DNA from: Sphingomonas kyeonggiensis
Lineage (GTDB): Bacteria > Pseudomonadota > Alphaproteobacteria > Sphingomonadales > Sphingomonadaceae
Length of the DNA: 64,000 bases
Assembly: GCF_030812785.1 (NCBI RefSeq)
Contig: NZ_JAUSTJ010000002.1
Location: 310,001-374,000 of the forward strand
Direction: 5' to 3'
Below, piece after piece: positions 52,885 to 62,109 of the stretch (within the stretch, counting starts at the first letter, position 1; each line of letters begins with the position of its first letter). The translations under genes and the position numbers were made by a program. The notes beneath the pieces are model-generated. The model was given only the letters and a program-made list of their open reading frames with translations, was not told the origin of the DNA and ran no database searches.

Positions 52885-53441
52885 CCGAGACCAGCCAGCC
52901 CTTGCCCGCCCCGCGCGGGCCGGAATCGCTCTCGGTGGGGGCCAAGCTCGCCTATCGCGCCTATCTCGCCACGGCGCGACTGGAGGCGAATGGCTGGATG
53001 GGCCCGCGCGCCCGGCTGGTCGATACGATGCTGGGCCGGCGCCACGCGGCGCTGTTCGTCTTCCCGAACGTGTTCATCGAGGATTATTACGGCCTGCAGC
53101 TGGGCGATCACGTCTCGATCAACCGCAGCTGCAACATCTCCGCGGGCGGCGGGCTGACGATCGGCGACCATGTCGCGATCGGTCACGCGACCTCGATCAT
53201 GACCACCAATCACGGCTTTGCCGATCCTGCCGCGCCGATCAAATATCAGCCGGTCGACCGCGCGCCGGTCGTGATCGGCTCGAATGTATGGATCGGCGCC
53301 AATGTGACGATCCTGCCGGGCGTTACGATCGCCAGTGGCACGGTCATCGCGGCGGGGGCGGTGGTGACGCGATCGGTCACCGAACCCGACACGATCATCG
53401 GCGGCGTGCCCGCGAAGCGGCTCAAGAGCCGCTTCGACTGA
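52881..53441 (+). CDS. Hexapeptide-repeat acyltransferase
   Basis: A 186-residue left-handed beta-helix protein with FIEDYYGLQLGDHVSIN, NISAGGGLTIGDHVAIG, TNHGF with the likely catalytic His, VIGSNVWIGANVTILPG and IIGGVPAKRL, typical of O-acetyltransferases of the WbbJ/LacA type. It probably O-acetylates a sugar of the repeat unit. The start is coupled to the flippase stop; earlier in-frame codons lie inside the flippase gene. Confidence 0.87.
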   Translation: MTETSQPLPAPRGPESLSVGAKLAYRAYLATARLEANGWMGPRARLVDTMLGRRHAALFVFPNVFIEDYYGLQLGDHVSINRSCNISAGGGLTIGDHVAIGHATSIMTTNHGFADPAAPIKYQPVDRAPVVIGSNVWIGANVTILPGVTIASGTVIAAGAVVTRSVTEPDTIIGGVPAKRLKSRFD

Positions 53442-53447
53442 TCCGCC

Positions 53448-54590
53448 TCATTTCCAGACGATACGGCCGACCCGCAGGTTCATCCGCCGGTAGAGCGCCA
53501 GCAGCTTCTGGAAGAACGCCGCTTCCGACGGATAATCGGTGTGCGGCTTTTCGGGGCGCGACATGTAGTCGCGGAACTTCTCTTCCGACCAGCCCATCTT
53601 CTTGATGAAATAGAGGCGGTCGGCCTCCATGTCCTTCTCGCTCGGATAGGCGATGCCGCCGGCACGCTCGAGCGCTTCGTCGCGGGTCATCTCGCCGGTC
53701 ATGATCAGGCTGGAGAGGTGCGGCTTGCGCTTGTCGACGCCGAATTTGTACGGCTGGAGATAGCCCTGGTAGAAGCGCGTGAAGACCGATTCATAGTGCT
53801 TGTAGGCATAGGGCTTGTAGCCGAAGTCGCGCTTCAGCACCTCGAGCGCGTCGCTCTTGCGATAGTCGAGATAGTCGAGGAACGAGACCCATTTGATCTT
53901 CTGGACGCCGATATAGCGCACCATGTCGAGCGTGCTGATCGACGGGAAGGTCTTGAGCTTCGGGCCCTTGAAGCGCTTCGAGATGCCGACGATGTTGCGC
54001 TTGTCGGCCTTGTGCCAGTTCCAGGTCGAGGGGATGTCGACGCCCTCGGTGGCGATGTTGGTGCCGGCCAGGATGTATTTCAGGCCGTGCTTCGCTGCCT
54101 GCTGGTAGTTCACCGCGAGCATGGCGTTGTCGTACAGCACTTCGACGTCGATCACGTCGGAGGCGAAGAAGGCCTCCATCAGGCCGCGGATCTCCGGCCA
54201 GTCGATCACGTGGGTGTAGAGATCGACTTTCAGCCCGCGCACTAGGTTGGCGATGTTGTTCTGGGCGAGCTCGGAGTTCCAGCCGCTGTCCATATGGACG
54301 GCGAGCGGACGCAGGCCGAGGCGGACTGCCTGGACCAGCGACCAGCTCGAATCGACACCGCCGGACAGGCCGACGATGCAGTCGTACTTCTTCCCCTTGC
54401 CGGCTTCCTTGACCATGTCGACCAGCGCGCCGAGCCGGCGCAGCCGGTCCTCCTCGTCGAGCGGCAGGTGCTTGGCCTTCTTCTCCAGGAAGGCGGTGCA
54501 ATAGTTGCAGATGCCTTGCTCGTCGAACTCGATGTCGGGCGCAGTGGTGTCCATGATGCACCGCGAACAGGTCTGGGTATTCGGGATCAC
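53448..54590 (-). CDS. wbpG: N-acetyl sugar amidotransferase WbpG
   Basis: The 380-residue ATP-dependent enzyme has an N-terminal zinc-binding pair CSRC...CNYC, the PP-loop VGLSGGVDSSWSL and NIATEGVDIPSTWNWHKAD, all matching WbpG/PseA-type amidotransferases. With ammonia from HisH2 through HisF2 it converts a 3-acetamido group into an acetamidino group on a UDP-hexuronic acid. It overlaps hisF2 by four bases, giving the operon hisH2-hisF2-wbpG. Confidence 0.93.
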   Translation of the reverse strand: MIPNTQTCSRCIMDTTAPDIEFDEQGICNYCTAFLEKKAKHLPLDEEDRLRRLGALVDMVKEAGKGKKYDCIVGLSGGVDSSWSLVQAVRLGLRPLAVHMDSGWNSELAQNNIANLVRGLKVDLYTHVIDWPEIRGLMEAFFASDVIDVEVLYDNAMLAVNYQQAAKHGLKYILAGTNIATEGVDIPSTWNWHKADKRNIVGISKRFKGPKLKTFPSISTLDMVRYIGVQKIKWVSFLDYLDYRKSDALEVLKRDFGYKPYAYKHYESVFTRFYQGYLQPYKFGVDKRKPHLSSLIMTGEMTRDEALERAGGIAYPSEKDMEADRLYFIKKMGWSEEKFRDYMSRPEKPHTDYPSEAAFFQKLLALYRRMNLRVGRIVWK

Positions 54591-55360
54591 GCGTTCTTAC
54601 TCCAGAGGGCCTGAAGCTCCTCGTAGCGGGGATAGGTGATGAGCACCGCGCGGTGCGGGCCCTGAAACACGAAATAGGCGCCGGCGGCGACGGCGCTGGC
54701 ACCGGCATCGGTGGCAGCCTTCATGTCGTCCAGCGAGCCGATGCCGCCGATCGCCACCAGCGGCACCTCGGCAAGGGCGCTCGCCTCGCGGATCAGCTCG
54801 AGATCGGGCCCGGCCAGCGTGCCGTCCCGGTCGACGGCGTTGAGCAGGATCTCGCCCGCGCCGTTCGCCACGGCTTGGCGGACCGCGTCGCGCCAGTCGC
54901 TGGAGGGCTGCTTCACGCCCGCCGCGCTATAGGGCTGCGGGCGCCCGAGCCAGTTGCGCTTGACGTCGATCGACACGACCACCGCCTGCTCGCCGGCACG
55001 GTCGGCAATCTCCCGGATGATCCCGGGATTCGTCGCTACAACGGATTGAAGCGCCACTTTCTCGACGCCAAGGCTGAACAATGTCCGCGCGTCCTCGGCC
55101 GTGCGGATGCCGCCGCCGTAGCACAGGGGCATAAAGCATTCGCTTGCCAGTTCCTCGATCATCTTGAAGTCGGGCCCGCGTCGCTCGCGCGTCGCGTCGA
55201 TGTCGAGCACCATCAGCTCGTCGACTTCCTTCTCGTTGAAGATCTTCACCGCATTGATCGGGTCGCCGACATATTTCGGCTTGCCGAACTTGAGGGTCTT
55301 CACGAGGCCGCCACGGCTCTGGCTGACCAGCAGGCAGGGGATGACACGATGGATCAGCAT
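54587..55360 (-). CDS. hisF: HisF-like ammonia-channel subunit (HisF2)
   Basis: A 257-residue (beta/alpha)8 barrel homologous to the HisF synthase subunit, with VIPCLLV, LDIDATRERRGPD, GGGIRTAEDA, VSIDVKR, LLNAVDRDGT and GGIGSLDDM. It keeps the fold but begins with LVKTLKFGKPKYVGDP, a variant of polysaccharide-locus HisF2 proteins. In this family the barrel passes ammonia from the glutaminase to WbpG instead of making imidazole glycerol phosphate. It overlaps hisH2 by seven bases. Confidence 0.9.
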   Translation of the reverse strand: MLIHRVIPCLLVSQSRGGLVKTLKFGKPKYVGDPINAVKIFNEKEVDELMVLDIDATRERRGPDFKMIEELASECFMPLCYGGGIRTAEDARTLFSLGVEKVALQSVVATNPGIIREIADRAGEQAVVVSIDVKRNWLGRPQPYSAAGVKQPSSDWRDAVRQAVANGAGEILLNAVDRDGTLAGPDLELIREASALAEVPLVAIGGIGSLDDMKAATDAGASAVAAGAYFVFQGPHRAVLITYPRYEELQALWSKNA

Positions 55361-55971
55361 GGGACTGCCAGGAAGCGGCGCATCAGTGCCAGCCCGAAGC
55401 GGTGGCTCTTCTCAGGATGGAATTGCACGCCATAGATGTTGTCTCGGTGCACCGCGGTGGTGAAGGTGGTGCCGTAGTTCGCCGTGGCGAGCACATCCTC
55501 TTCGCGATCGCAGACGGCGCGATATTTGTGGACATGGTAGAATCGCTGCTCGCCCTCATCATCGGGCAGGAGCGGGTTGGGGCGGGTGGGCGTGACCACC
55601 GACCAGCCCATGTGCGGGATCTTCAGCGCCTTGTCGCCGCCGGTGTCGATCTTCACCACGTCCGCCGCGATCCAGCTAAGGCCGGGCAGGGTGCCTTCCT
55701 CGCTGCGGCGGCAGAGCAGCTGCATACCGAGGCAGATGCCGATGATCGGTACCTTCTTCTCGAGCACGAAATGGTTGAGCCGCTCGATCCAGCCCGGGGC
55801 GAGCGCGGTCATGCCCGCGTCGAAGGCGCCGACGCCGGGCAGGGCGAGGCGCTTGCAGCCATCGAGCCGCGCGGGATCATCGACGATCTCCGCCGAGCCG
55901 TCCGCCGCCTGGAACATCCGCTGGACCGACTTGATATTGCCGATCCCGCAGTCAACGATTGTCACATCCAT
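55354..55971 (-). CDS. hisH: HisH-like glutaminase (HisH2)
   Basis: The 205-residue class I glutamine amidotransferase has DCGIGNIKSVQRMF, LPGVGAFDAGM, the nucleophile in GICLGMQLL and the His-Glu pair in GVQFHPEKSHRFG. It releases ammonia from glutamine for the HisF2-WbpG pair. ATG at 55971 starts the domain exactly (MDVTIVDCG); the longer open frame is unrelated sequence. It is the first gene of the amidination operon. Confidence 0.92.
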   Translation of the reverse strand: MDVTIVDCGIGNIKSVQRMFQAADGSAEIVDDPARLDGCKRLALPGVGAFDAGMTALAPGWIERLNHFVLEKKVPIIGICLGMQLLCRRSEEGTLPGLSWIAADVVKIDTGGDKALKIPHMGWSVVTPTRPNPLLPDDEGEQRFYHVHKYRAVCDREEDVLATANYGTTFTTAVHRDNIYGVQFHPEKSHRFGLALMRRFLAVPC

Positions 55972-56135
55972 GGCATTCCCTGCCGCTGGCCAGGCCGGCG
56001 GCACCCCTCCGCATGTTGCACTGCGAGCATGACTTCCGCTTAGCCGCCCGCTGCCACCTCGCCAAGTCCCCGTGACGGCTGACAAATTGGAAGTGCTCGC
56101 GTAGGAGGCGCTATCCAGTCTCGCGGGGGTATCAG

Positions 56136-56714
56136 GTGATCGATAGCTGGCAGAGTTTTCGCGCTTTCGTGCGTGCCGATTTCACGAGCATAGGCTCGCC
56201 GCTGACGCTGCGGACGATCCTGCTCGATCCGGTGGCGCGCTTCACCCTGCTGCTGCGCTACTACGAGTACCTGCTGAATACCGGCAAGCCGAAGCTGGTG
56301 CGCATTCCGATCCAGCTCTGGTTCCGCCGGCTTTCCGTGCGGCTCGGCTTCAGCCTGGGGCCGAACATCTTCGGGCCGGGCCTGGCGATCGTCCATTACG
56401 GGCTGCTGGTGATCGATCCCACCACCCGGATCGGCAAGAACTGCCGTATCCATATGGGCGCGCATATCGGCGGGGCGGCGTTCTTCGTCGATCCGGAAGA
56501 GGCGCACAAATATTCGCCGCGGATCGGCGACAATGTCTATATCGGCCCGGGTGCCAAGCTCTACGGGCCGATCCGCATCGCGGACAATTGCGTGATCGGC
56601 GCCAATGCGGTCGTCACCAAGTCGTTCGAGCAGCCGGGAGTCACGCTCGCTGGCGTGCCCGCCAAGGTGATCGCCGAGGGCGGGGCCGGGGAGCGGGTGA
56701 TGAAGGGCGCCTGA
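56136..56714 (+). CDS. Serine acetyltransferase-like hexapeptide acyltransferase
   Basis: The 192-residue protein from a GTG start has an N-terminal helical part and a left-handed beta-helix with GPGLAIVHYG, INCRIHMGAHIGG-type turns (KNCRIHMGAHIGG), IGDNVYIGPGAKLYGPI and AGVPAKVI. It resembles CysE-like acyltransferases found in polysaccharide loci, and may O- or N-acetylate a sugar. It is isolated between the amidination operon and wbpD, and is convergent with the latter. Confidence 0.83.
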   Translation: MIDSWQSFRAFVRADFTSIGSPLTLRTILLDPVARFTLLLRYYEYLLNTGKPKLVRIPIQLWFRRLSVRLGFSLGPNIFGPGLAIVHYGLLVIDPTTRIGKNCRIHMGAHIGGAAFFVDPEEAHKYSPRIGDNVYIGPGAKLYGPIRIADNCVIGANAVVTKSFEQPGVTLAGVPAKVIAEGGAGERVMKGA

Positions 56715-56729
56715 GCGCGCCCTCAGGCG
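56708..56729. terminator. Short hairpin over converging stop codons
   Basis: CGCCTGAG-CGCGCC-CTCAGGCG is a perfect 8-bp stem that includes the stop codons of the acyltransferase and wbpD. It may end transcription in both directions, but lacks U-runs. Confidence 0.4.
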
Positions 56730-57301
56730 AGGAGCTGGAGTTCGCCCTGGCTGAGCCGGTAGCGCTCGCCGGTATGCGGGCAGACCGTCTCGCCATCGCC
56801 TTCCACCGGGAGCTCCAGGCGCTCGCCGAACCGGCTCATCCAGCCGATCTGGCGGCCCGGAACGCCGGCGATGAGCGCATAGGGACGCACGTCGCGGTTC
56901 ACTACCGCGCCGGCGGCGACGAAGGCGAACTCGCCGATCGTGACGCCGCACACCACGGTGCAGTTGGCACCCAGCGTCGCGCCGCGGCCGACATTGGTCT
57001 GGCGGTATTCGCTCTTGCGGACGATCAGCGAGCGCGGGTTGTAGACATTGGTGAATACCATGCTCGGCCCGCAGAACACGCCGTCGGCCAGGCGCACGCC
57101 GTCATAGACCGAGACGTTGTTCTGGATCTTGCACTCGTCGCCGATCATCACGTCGTTGCCGACGAAGACGTTCTGGCCCAGCGAGACGTTTGCGCCGATC
57201 CGCGCGCCGCTACAGACATGGACGAAGTGCCAGACCCGCGAGCCGTCGCCGATCTGTGCGCCTTCGTCGACGATGGCGCTGTCGTGCTTAGTGTAGCTCA
57301 T
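56723..57301 (-). CDS. wbpD: UDP-2-acetamido-3-amino-glucuronate N-acetyltransferase WbpD
   Basis: The 192-residue hexapeptide enzyme reads [22 protein letters not shown] in two adjoining motifs, [45 protein letters not shown] and [12 protein letters not shown], with a C-terminal PHTGERY tail. This order is nearly that of Pseudomonas WbpD, which N-acetylates the 3-amino group to give UDP-2,3-diacetamido glucuronic acid. It overlaps wbpB by four bases. It supplies the diacetamido uronate that the WbpG cassette can amidinate. Confidence 0.93.
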   Translation of the reverse strand: MSYTKHDSAIVDEGAQIGDGSRVWHFVHVCSGARIGANVSLGQNVFVGNDVMIGDECKIQNNVSVYDGVRLADGVFCGPSMVFTNVYNPRSLIVRKSEYRQTNVGRGATLGANCTVVCGVTIGEFAFVAAGAVVNRDVRPYALIAGVPGRQIGWMSRFGERLELPVEGDGETVCPHTGERYRLSQGELQLLA

Positions 57302-58281
57302 TCCGCCGCGGTGCGTACGGCGAGGTCGGCGAGCGGGTGGATCGCGCTCGACGACTTGAGCTGCGGCGCGGTCCGGATCTCGTGCACAAGACGGATCGCC
57401 GGCAGGGCGTCGTCGAGCCCGAAGCTGTTGCCGGCGAGGATTTGGCGGTAGCTCTCGGTGTGAAGATCGGTGAAACCATCCGAGAACTCGATCTCCTCGC
57501 CGCCCATGGTGATGCTGCGATAGGTGCGCTGGCCCTTGGCCTGCACCCAGTCGGGCAGATAGTCGGCATTGACCGAGAGGAACCAGCGCACGCTGGCGTT
57601 CTTGAAGCGCAGCACGCCGCTGCCGACGTCCCAGGTCAGCAGATGGGTGTTGTTCTCGACCAGCGGGCCGAACACCCAGAGCAGCATGTCGAAGAAGTGC
57701 ACGCCGATATTGGCCGCGATCCCGCCGGACTTGGTTTCCTCACCCTTCCAGGACGCGAAATACCAGGCGCCGCGGCTGGTGATGTAGGTGAGATCGACCT
57801 CGAAATGCGCATCCGGATCGGCCGCCACCGCATCGGCGACACGCTGGCGCAGCGCGATGATGCTGGGATGCAGCCGCAGCTGGAGGATGGTGTGGACCTT
57901 GCGGCCGCTCTCCGCCTCGATCTCCTGCAGCGCCTCGGCGTTCCAGGGGTTCACCACCAGCGGCTTCTCGCAGATCGCATCGGCGCCGGCGCGCAGCGCG
58001 AAGCGGATGTGCGAATCGTGCAGATAGTTGGGCGAGCAGATCGAGATATAGTCGACCTTGCGGCCGTCATCCTTGCGGCGCAGCTTGTCGATATGGCGAT
58101 CAAACCGCTCGAACTCGACGAAGAACGCGCTGTCCGGGAAGTAGCTGTCGAGGATGCCGACGGAATCATTGGGGTCCATCGCGGCGACGATACGGTTTCC
58201 CGTGGCCTTTACCGCGCCCATGTGGCGCGGGGCGATGTAACCGGCTGCGCCGATGAGCGCGAAGTTCTTGATTGTCGACAT
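57298..58281 (-). CDS. wbpB: UDP-N-acetylglucosaminuronate 3-dehydrogenase WbpB
   Basis: A 327-residue Gfo/Idh/MocA oxidoreductase with [58 protein letters not shown] in adjoining blocks and [10 protein letters not shown], a pattern that matches WbpB closely. WbpB oxidises the 3-position of UDP-GlcNAcA for amination by WbpE. It is distinct in sequence from the second oxidoreductase at 45026. The start at 58281 places the NAD loop near residue 10. Confidence 0.93.
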   Translation of the reverse strand: MSTIKNFALIGAAGYIAPRHMGAVKATGNRIVAAMDPNDSVGILDSYFPDSAFFVEFERFDRHIDKLRRKDDGRKVDYISICSPNYLHDSHIRFALRAGADAICEKPLVVNPWNAEALQEIEAESGRKVHTILQLRLHPSIIALRQRVADAVAADPDAHFEVDLTYITSRGAWYFASWKGEETKSGGIAANIGVHFFDMLLWVFGPLVENNTHLLTWDVGSGVLRFKNASVRWFLSVNADYLPDWVQAKGQRTYRSITMGGEEIEFSDGFTDLHTESYRQILAGNSFGLDDALPAIRLVHEIRTAPQLKSSSAIHPLADLAVRTAAE

Positions 58282-58384
58282 GATCCGTCCCGCCTTCGGT
58301 CTGATCGGAGCTCCGCGCTCCCGGATTTCAGCCGCTGATTAGAAGCGGCCTTCGTCCAGCGCAACCCCGCTTGCGGGAAGGCCG

Positions 58385-59518
58385 TCAGCCGAAAAGGTTG
58401 GGGATCACCGTCTGGTATGGCAGCCAATATTCGGCGTGCTGGGCCAGCACCAGCCAGATGATCTGCACCAGCGCGGAATAGAGCAGCACGATGAAGACGA
58501 GCACGTCGCTGCGCCTGCCCCGGGCCGGGAAGGCATAGGGGAGGCGCCCCATCACGAACAGCTGGAGCGGGATGAGATAGAGCGCGAGGCGGTCCACCGC
58601 GGTGGACGAGGAGATCAGGATCAGACCCGCCACGGTCGCGAGCGTCGCCAGCGAGAAGTTACGCCAAAGCTGCCGCTCCTGCTCCCCTATCGCGAACCGG
58701 CTCTGCAGGGTGAGGAACAGTACCGCCGGCAGCAGGTTCATGGCGATGCGGATGCCGGCGCCCTGCGAACTGCGCTCCGCATCGAGATAGTTCGAGAAGA
58801 GCGTGTCGACGAACTGATCGAGGAACACGAAGAAGAGCAGCGCGGCGAGCGCGGCGCCGACGCTGTAGATGGCGAAACGGTGCCGGAGGCTGGACGCGAC
58901 GATCAGCGGAATGATCAGGATCGCGCTCTTGTGGAAGCTCGCCGCCAGAACGAAGAGCACGAAGGTCCGGAAATAGCGGTGATCCTCGAATTCCCGCAGC
59001 GAGGCCATGACGATGGCGATCGCCGTCGCCTGGCGCGTATAGCCCATGCCCACCACGATGATCAGGTACGGCACGCCCACGGCAATGGTCAGCCAAGGAT
59101 TGGGCTCGCGCTCGGCGAAGCGCAACAGGCCCCAGGAGAACAAAGCGGCGCAGCACAGATTGACGAACCACACATCGAGATTCAGCGTCTGCGCGAGGTG
59201 GTTGAGCAACATATAGGCCGGATCCTGCATGCGCAGAAGCTCCGGCACCGTGGCGCCTTGCAGATAGCGGTAGATCTCTTCGTAGTTCTTCCAGTCGGCG
59301 CCGACCTTGTAGCGCAGGCCGACCATCAGCATCAGGACGAAGACCGCGACGTACAGCAGGATCGTCGCCTGCTTCTCGCCGCGCGGACGCAGGACGTGCG
59401 TTATCGCTCCGAAGGCGAAGATCGAGAACAGCACCCAATAGGGAAACAAGGCGGTCTCCGTGCCGACATCACCGGCCTCCAGCGGACCGCGCTTATCGCT
59501 GCCCGCGTATCGCTCCAC
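58385..59518 (-). CDS. EpsG-family polysaccharide polymerase
   Basis: A 377-residue membrane protein with about 10 predicted helices. VGLRYKVGADWKNYEEIY near residue 75 is the signature of EpsG/Wzy-like polymerases, and MGYTRQATAIAIVMAS follows in a central helix pair. It probably joins repeat units in the periplasm. The start is a GTG at 59518. It is divergent from the GT4 gene at 59622 and lies 103 bases upstream of the wbpB start on the same strand. Confidence 0.87.
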   Translation of the reverse strand: MERYAGSDKRGPLEAGDVGTETALFPYWVLFSIFAFGAITHVLRPRGEKQATILLYVAVFVLMLMVGLRYKVGADWKNYEEIYRYLQGATVPELLRMQDPAYMLLNHLAQTLNLDVWFVNLCCAALFSWGLLRFAEREPNPWLTIAVGVPYLIIVVGMGYTRQATAIAIVMASLREFEDHRYFRTFVLFVLAASFHKSAILIIPLIVASSLRHRFAIYSVGAALAALLFFVFLDQFVDTLFSNYLDAERSSQGAGIRIAMNLLPAVLFLTLQSRFAIGEQERQLWRNFSLATLATVAGLILISSSTAVDRLALYLIPLQLFVMGRLPYAFPARGRRSDVLVFIVLLYSALVQIIWLVLAQHAEYWLPYQTVIPNLFG

Positions 59519-59621
59519 CGGCGCGCACGCAAGTCGCCAGCGGCAAGCGGGACCCGCAATTCGGGTTTTGGTTTCGGGCAGGGCGTATTAAGGCCGGGCC
59601 GATCAGCATTGGCGAGGGCAA

Positions 59622-60740
59622 ATGAGCGCGGGCAAGACGGTTATACTCTCCATCAATGCGTCGTGGAACATCCTGAATTTCCGTCTGGGCCTGGTGCGCG
59701 GGTTGCAGGAGGCCGGCTATCAGGTCGTCGCGCTCGCGCCGGCGGATGCGTACACCCAGCAGCTTGCGGACCACGGGATCGGATATCTGCCTATCGCGAT
59801 GGAACCGCGCGGCACCTCGATCCTGGCCGACATCGCGCTGTTCTGGCGCTATTGGCGTACCTTGCGCCGGGTGCGGCCTGCCGCCTTCCTGGGCTACACG
59901 ATCAAGCCCAATATCTATGGGTCGCTCGCCGCGCATCTGGTCGGCGTGCCGACGATCAACAACATCGCCGGGCTGGGCGAGACGTTCCTCGACCGCCGTC
60001 CGGTCAACCGCCTCGTCCGCTTCCTCTACCGCGTGGCGCTCTCGCGCGCCCGGGTGATCTTCTTCCAGAACCCGGACGACCGTGCGCTGTTCGTCGACAA
60101 CGGCATCGTCGATGCCGCGCGCAGCCGGTTGCTGCCCGGCTCGGGGATCGACCTGTCGCGCTTCACCCCGCCGAGCGCGCCGCGGGACGAGGCGGAGGGC
60201 ATCTCCTTCCTGCTCGTCGCGCGCCTGCTCGAGGCCAAGGGGATCGCGGACTATGCCGCCGCCGCCAGAATCGTGCGGCAGCAATATCCCTCGGCGCGCT
60301 TCAGGCTGCTCGGCATCCTGCAATCGGGGAAGGGGGCGCTTGCCCGCGAGACCATCGCCGGCTGGGAGGCCGACGGCACGATCGAGTTCCTGGGCAGTTC
60401 GGACGACGTCCGCCCGTTCCTGGCCGGGAGCGACTGCGTCGTGCTGCCGACCTATTATCCCGAGGGCACGCCGCGCTCGCTGCTCGAGGCGGCGGCGATG
60501 GGCCGCCCGCTGATCGCCTCGGACGTGCCGGGCTGCCGCGAGATCGTTCGGGACGGCGACAATGGCTTCCAGGTGCCGCCGCGCGACCCCGAGACGCTCG
60601 CCGCCACGATGCTCCGCTTCATCGCCATGTCCCCGGCCGAACGTGCCGCGATGGGCGCGCGCAGCCGCGAGATCGCCGAGCGCGAATATGACGAGCAGAT
60701 CGTGGTTCGCCGCTACCTCGAGGCACTGGACGCCGGCTGA
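59622..60740 (+). CDS. GT4 glycosyltransferase
   Basis: The 372-residue enzyme has INASWNILNFRLGLVRGL, the segment GYTIKPNIYGSLAA typical of lipid-linked-oligosaccharide GT4 enzymes of the PglA/CapM type, LLPGSGIDLSRF, LLVARLLEAKGI and the donor loop PTYYPEGTPRSLLEAAAMGRP in adjoining motifs. It likely adds the second sugar of the repeat unit to the undecaprenyl-linked acceptor. Donor is unknown; N-acetylhexosamines are common for this branch. Confidence 0.9.
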   Translation: MSAGKTVILSINASWNILNFRLGLVRGLQEAGYQVVALAPADAYTQQLADHGIGYLPIAMEPRGTSILADIALFWRYWRTLRRVRPAAFLGYTIKPNIYGSLAAHLVGVPTINNIAGLGETFLDRRPVNRLVRFLYRVALSRARVIFFQNPDDRALFVDNGIVDAARSRLLPGSGIDLSRFTPPSAPRDEAEGISFLLVARLLEAKGIADYAAAARIVRQQYPSARFRLLGILQSGKGALARETIAGWEADGTIEFLGSSDDVRPFLAGSDCVVLPTYYPEGTPRSLLEAAAMGRPLIASDVPGCREIVRDGDNGFQVPPRDPETLAATMLRFIAMSPAERAAMGARSREIAEREYDEQIVVRRYLEALDAG

Positions 60741-60752
60741 GGGCGAAGCGGG

Positions 60753-62108
60753 TCAGAGCGTCAGGTGACGCGCCTGGCCCGGTCCCTCTCCGCCGTCGCG
60801 GCTCCGCCGGGTCCGCACGCGCGGCTCGGCCATCAGCGCCAGCATCGCCGCGAACAGGGCCGAGATCGCCGCGGTGCGCAGCGGATAGTCGACCAGGCTG
60901 TGCGCGATCACCGCGGCCGAGGCGATGGTCGCTGCTCGGGCGAACGGGTCCGCATCGGGGTTCCGCCAGATCGCGAAGGTGCGGCGCGCCCACCAGAAAA
61001 GGAAGAGCAGCAGCAGGGCGATGCCGGGCAGGCCGGTCTCCAGCGCCACCTCAAGGAAATCGCTGTGCGCGTGGTTCATGAAGAAGCGCGTCGTCGAATT
61101 GGTGTCCTCGCCGTCGCGATAGACTTCGACGAAGGTCGAGACGCCCGAGCCGAAGGGCAGATAGTCCACCGCCTTGGCCGAGGTGCGGGTGAACGAGGTG
61201 TAGCGCGAGAGCGAGGAGCCGCGCGCATCGTCGCCGGTCAGGTTGTTGCCGAAGGGCGTGGTGAAGACCGCCGCGATCGCGGCGATGCCGATCAGCGCGG
61301 CGGCTATCGGCACCCAGCGCGGCAGCTTCCGCCCGGCGAAGAGCAGGGCCGCGCTCGCCATCGCGACCGGCACTGCCAGGCCCCAGCCGGCGAGCGAGCG
61401 GTTGAGCGCGAGGCCGACGAGCAGCACCACGAACAGCGAGGCGATGATCATGGTGAGCCCGGAACTGCGCCGGCGCTCGCCCTTCTGCCACTCGATCGAG
61501 AGCAGGGCGGCGAGCAGCGGGATCACCATCAGCAACAGGGTCGCGAGGTGGTTGGCGTTCGCGAAGAAGCCCACCGCCACGCCGCGATTGGTGATGCGAT
61601 AGAGATACCAGATGCCGCCGGCTGCGACCTGCAGGCCGCCGAGCACGATCGACAGGATCGCGACGCCGACGACCGCCCAGGCGATCCACGAGGCGCGATA
61701 GTCGCCAAGGCGCAGGATGCCGAGCATCGCGGCAAAGGCGGGGAGGAGCCAGAACAGCGAGAAGATCGTGTCGTCCGGCGCCAGCGAGATCGGCATCCAG
61801 GGCGGCTGCACCCCGAGCAGGCGATAGCCTTCGGCAATGTCGTGGCGGCCCGGGAGCGCGGTCCACAGTGCCGGCGGAAGTGGCACGAGCTGGATCACGA
61901 AGATCGCCAGCAGCAGGACGAGCAGCGTCATCAGCTGCCGCGCCGGAGGCGGGAAGGGGCTGCCGCGCGGCGTTCCGAAGGCGAAGAGCAGCAGTGCCAC
62001 CGCCACCAGCTGCAGGAGCATGTTGGCCATATAGCCCGCAGCGCTGGCGCCGCCGAGCAGCAGGCTGAAGACGAGATAGCCCGGGATAATCGCCTGGCGC
62101 GGATTCAT
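60753..62108 (-). CDS. O-antigen ligase/polymerase family protein
   Basis: A 451-residue protein with about 11 predicted membrane helices and the large periplasmic loop of the Wzy_C family, with FFANANHLATLLLMVIP, SRYTSFTRTSAKAVDYLPFGSG in adjoining blocks and MNHAHSDFLEVALETG. It either ligates the polymer to an anchor or polymerises it. Because an EpsG-type polymerase is also encoded in the locus, one of the two may act as ligase. It follows the TPR-like protein gene by one base. Confidence 0.87.
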   Translation of the reverse strand: MNPRQAIIPGYLVFSLLLGGASAAGYMANMLLQLVAVALLLFAFGTPRGSPFPPPARQLMTLLVLLLAIFVIQLVPLPPALWTALPGRHDIAEGYRLLGVQPPWMPISLAPDDTIFSLFWLLPAFAAMLGILRLGDYRASWIAWAVVGVAILSIVLGGLQVAAGGIWYLYRITNRGVAVGFFANANHLATLLLMVIPLLAALLSIEWQKGERRRSSGLTMIIASLFVVLLVGLALNRSLAGWGLAVPVAMASAALLFAGRKLPRWVPIAAALIGIAAIAAVFTTPFGNNLTGDDARGSSLSRYTSFTRTSAKAVDYLPFGSGVSTFVEVYRDGEDTNSTTRFFMNHAHSDFLEVALETGLPGIALLLLFLFWWARRTFAIWRNPDADPFARAATIASAAVIAHSLVDYPLRTAAISALFAAMLALMAEPRVRTRRSRDGGEGPGQARHLTL

Positions 62109-62109
62109 G

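Noticed and set aside
54587-55971. hisF and hisH as part of histidine biosynthesis
   Set aside because: They overlap wbpG and each other, no other his gene is adjacent, and the HisF start differs from the biosynthetic form; the polysaccharide HisH2/HisF2 role fits better.
58436-60691. 751-codon plus-strand frame across the EpsG-like and GT4 genes
   Set aside because: Antisense to one membrane protein and out of frame with the next; no domain in its product.
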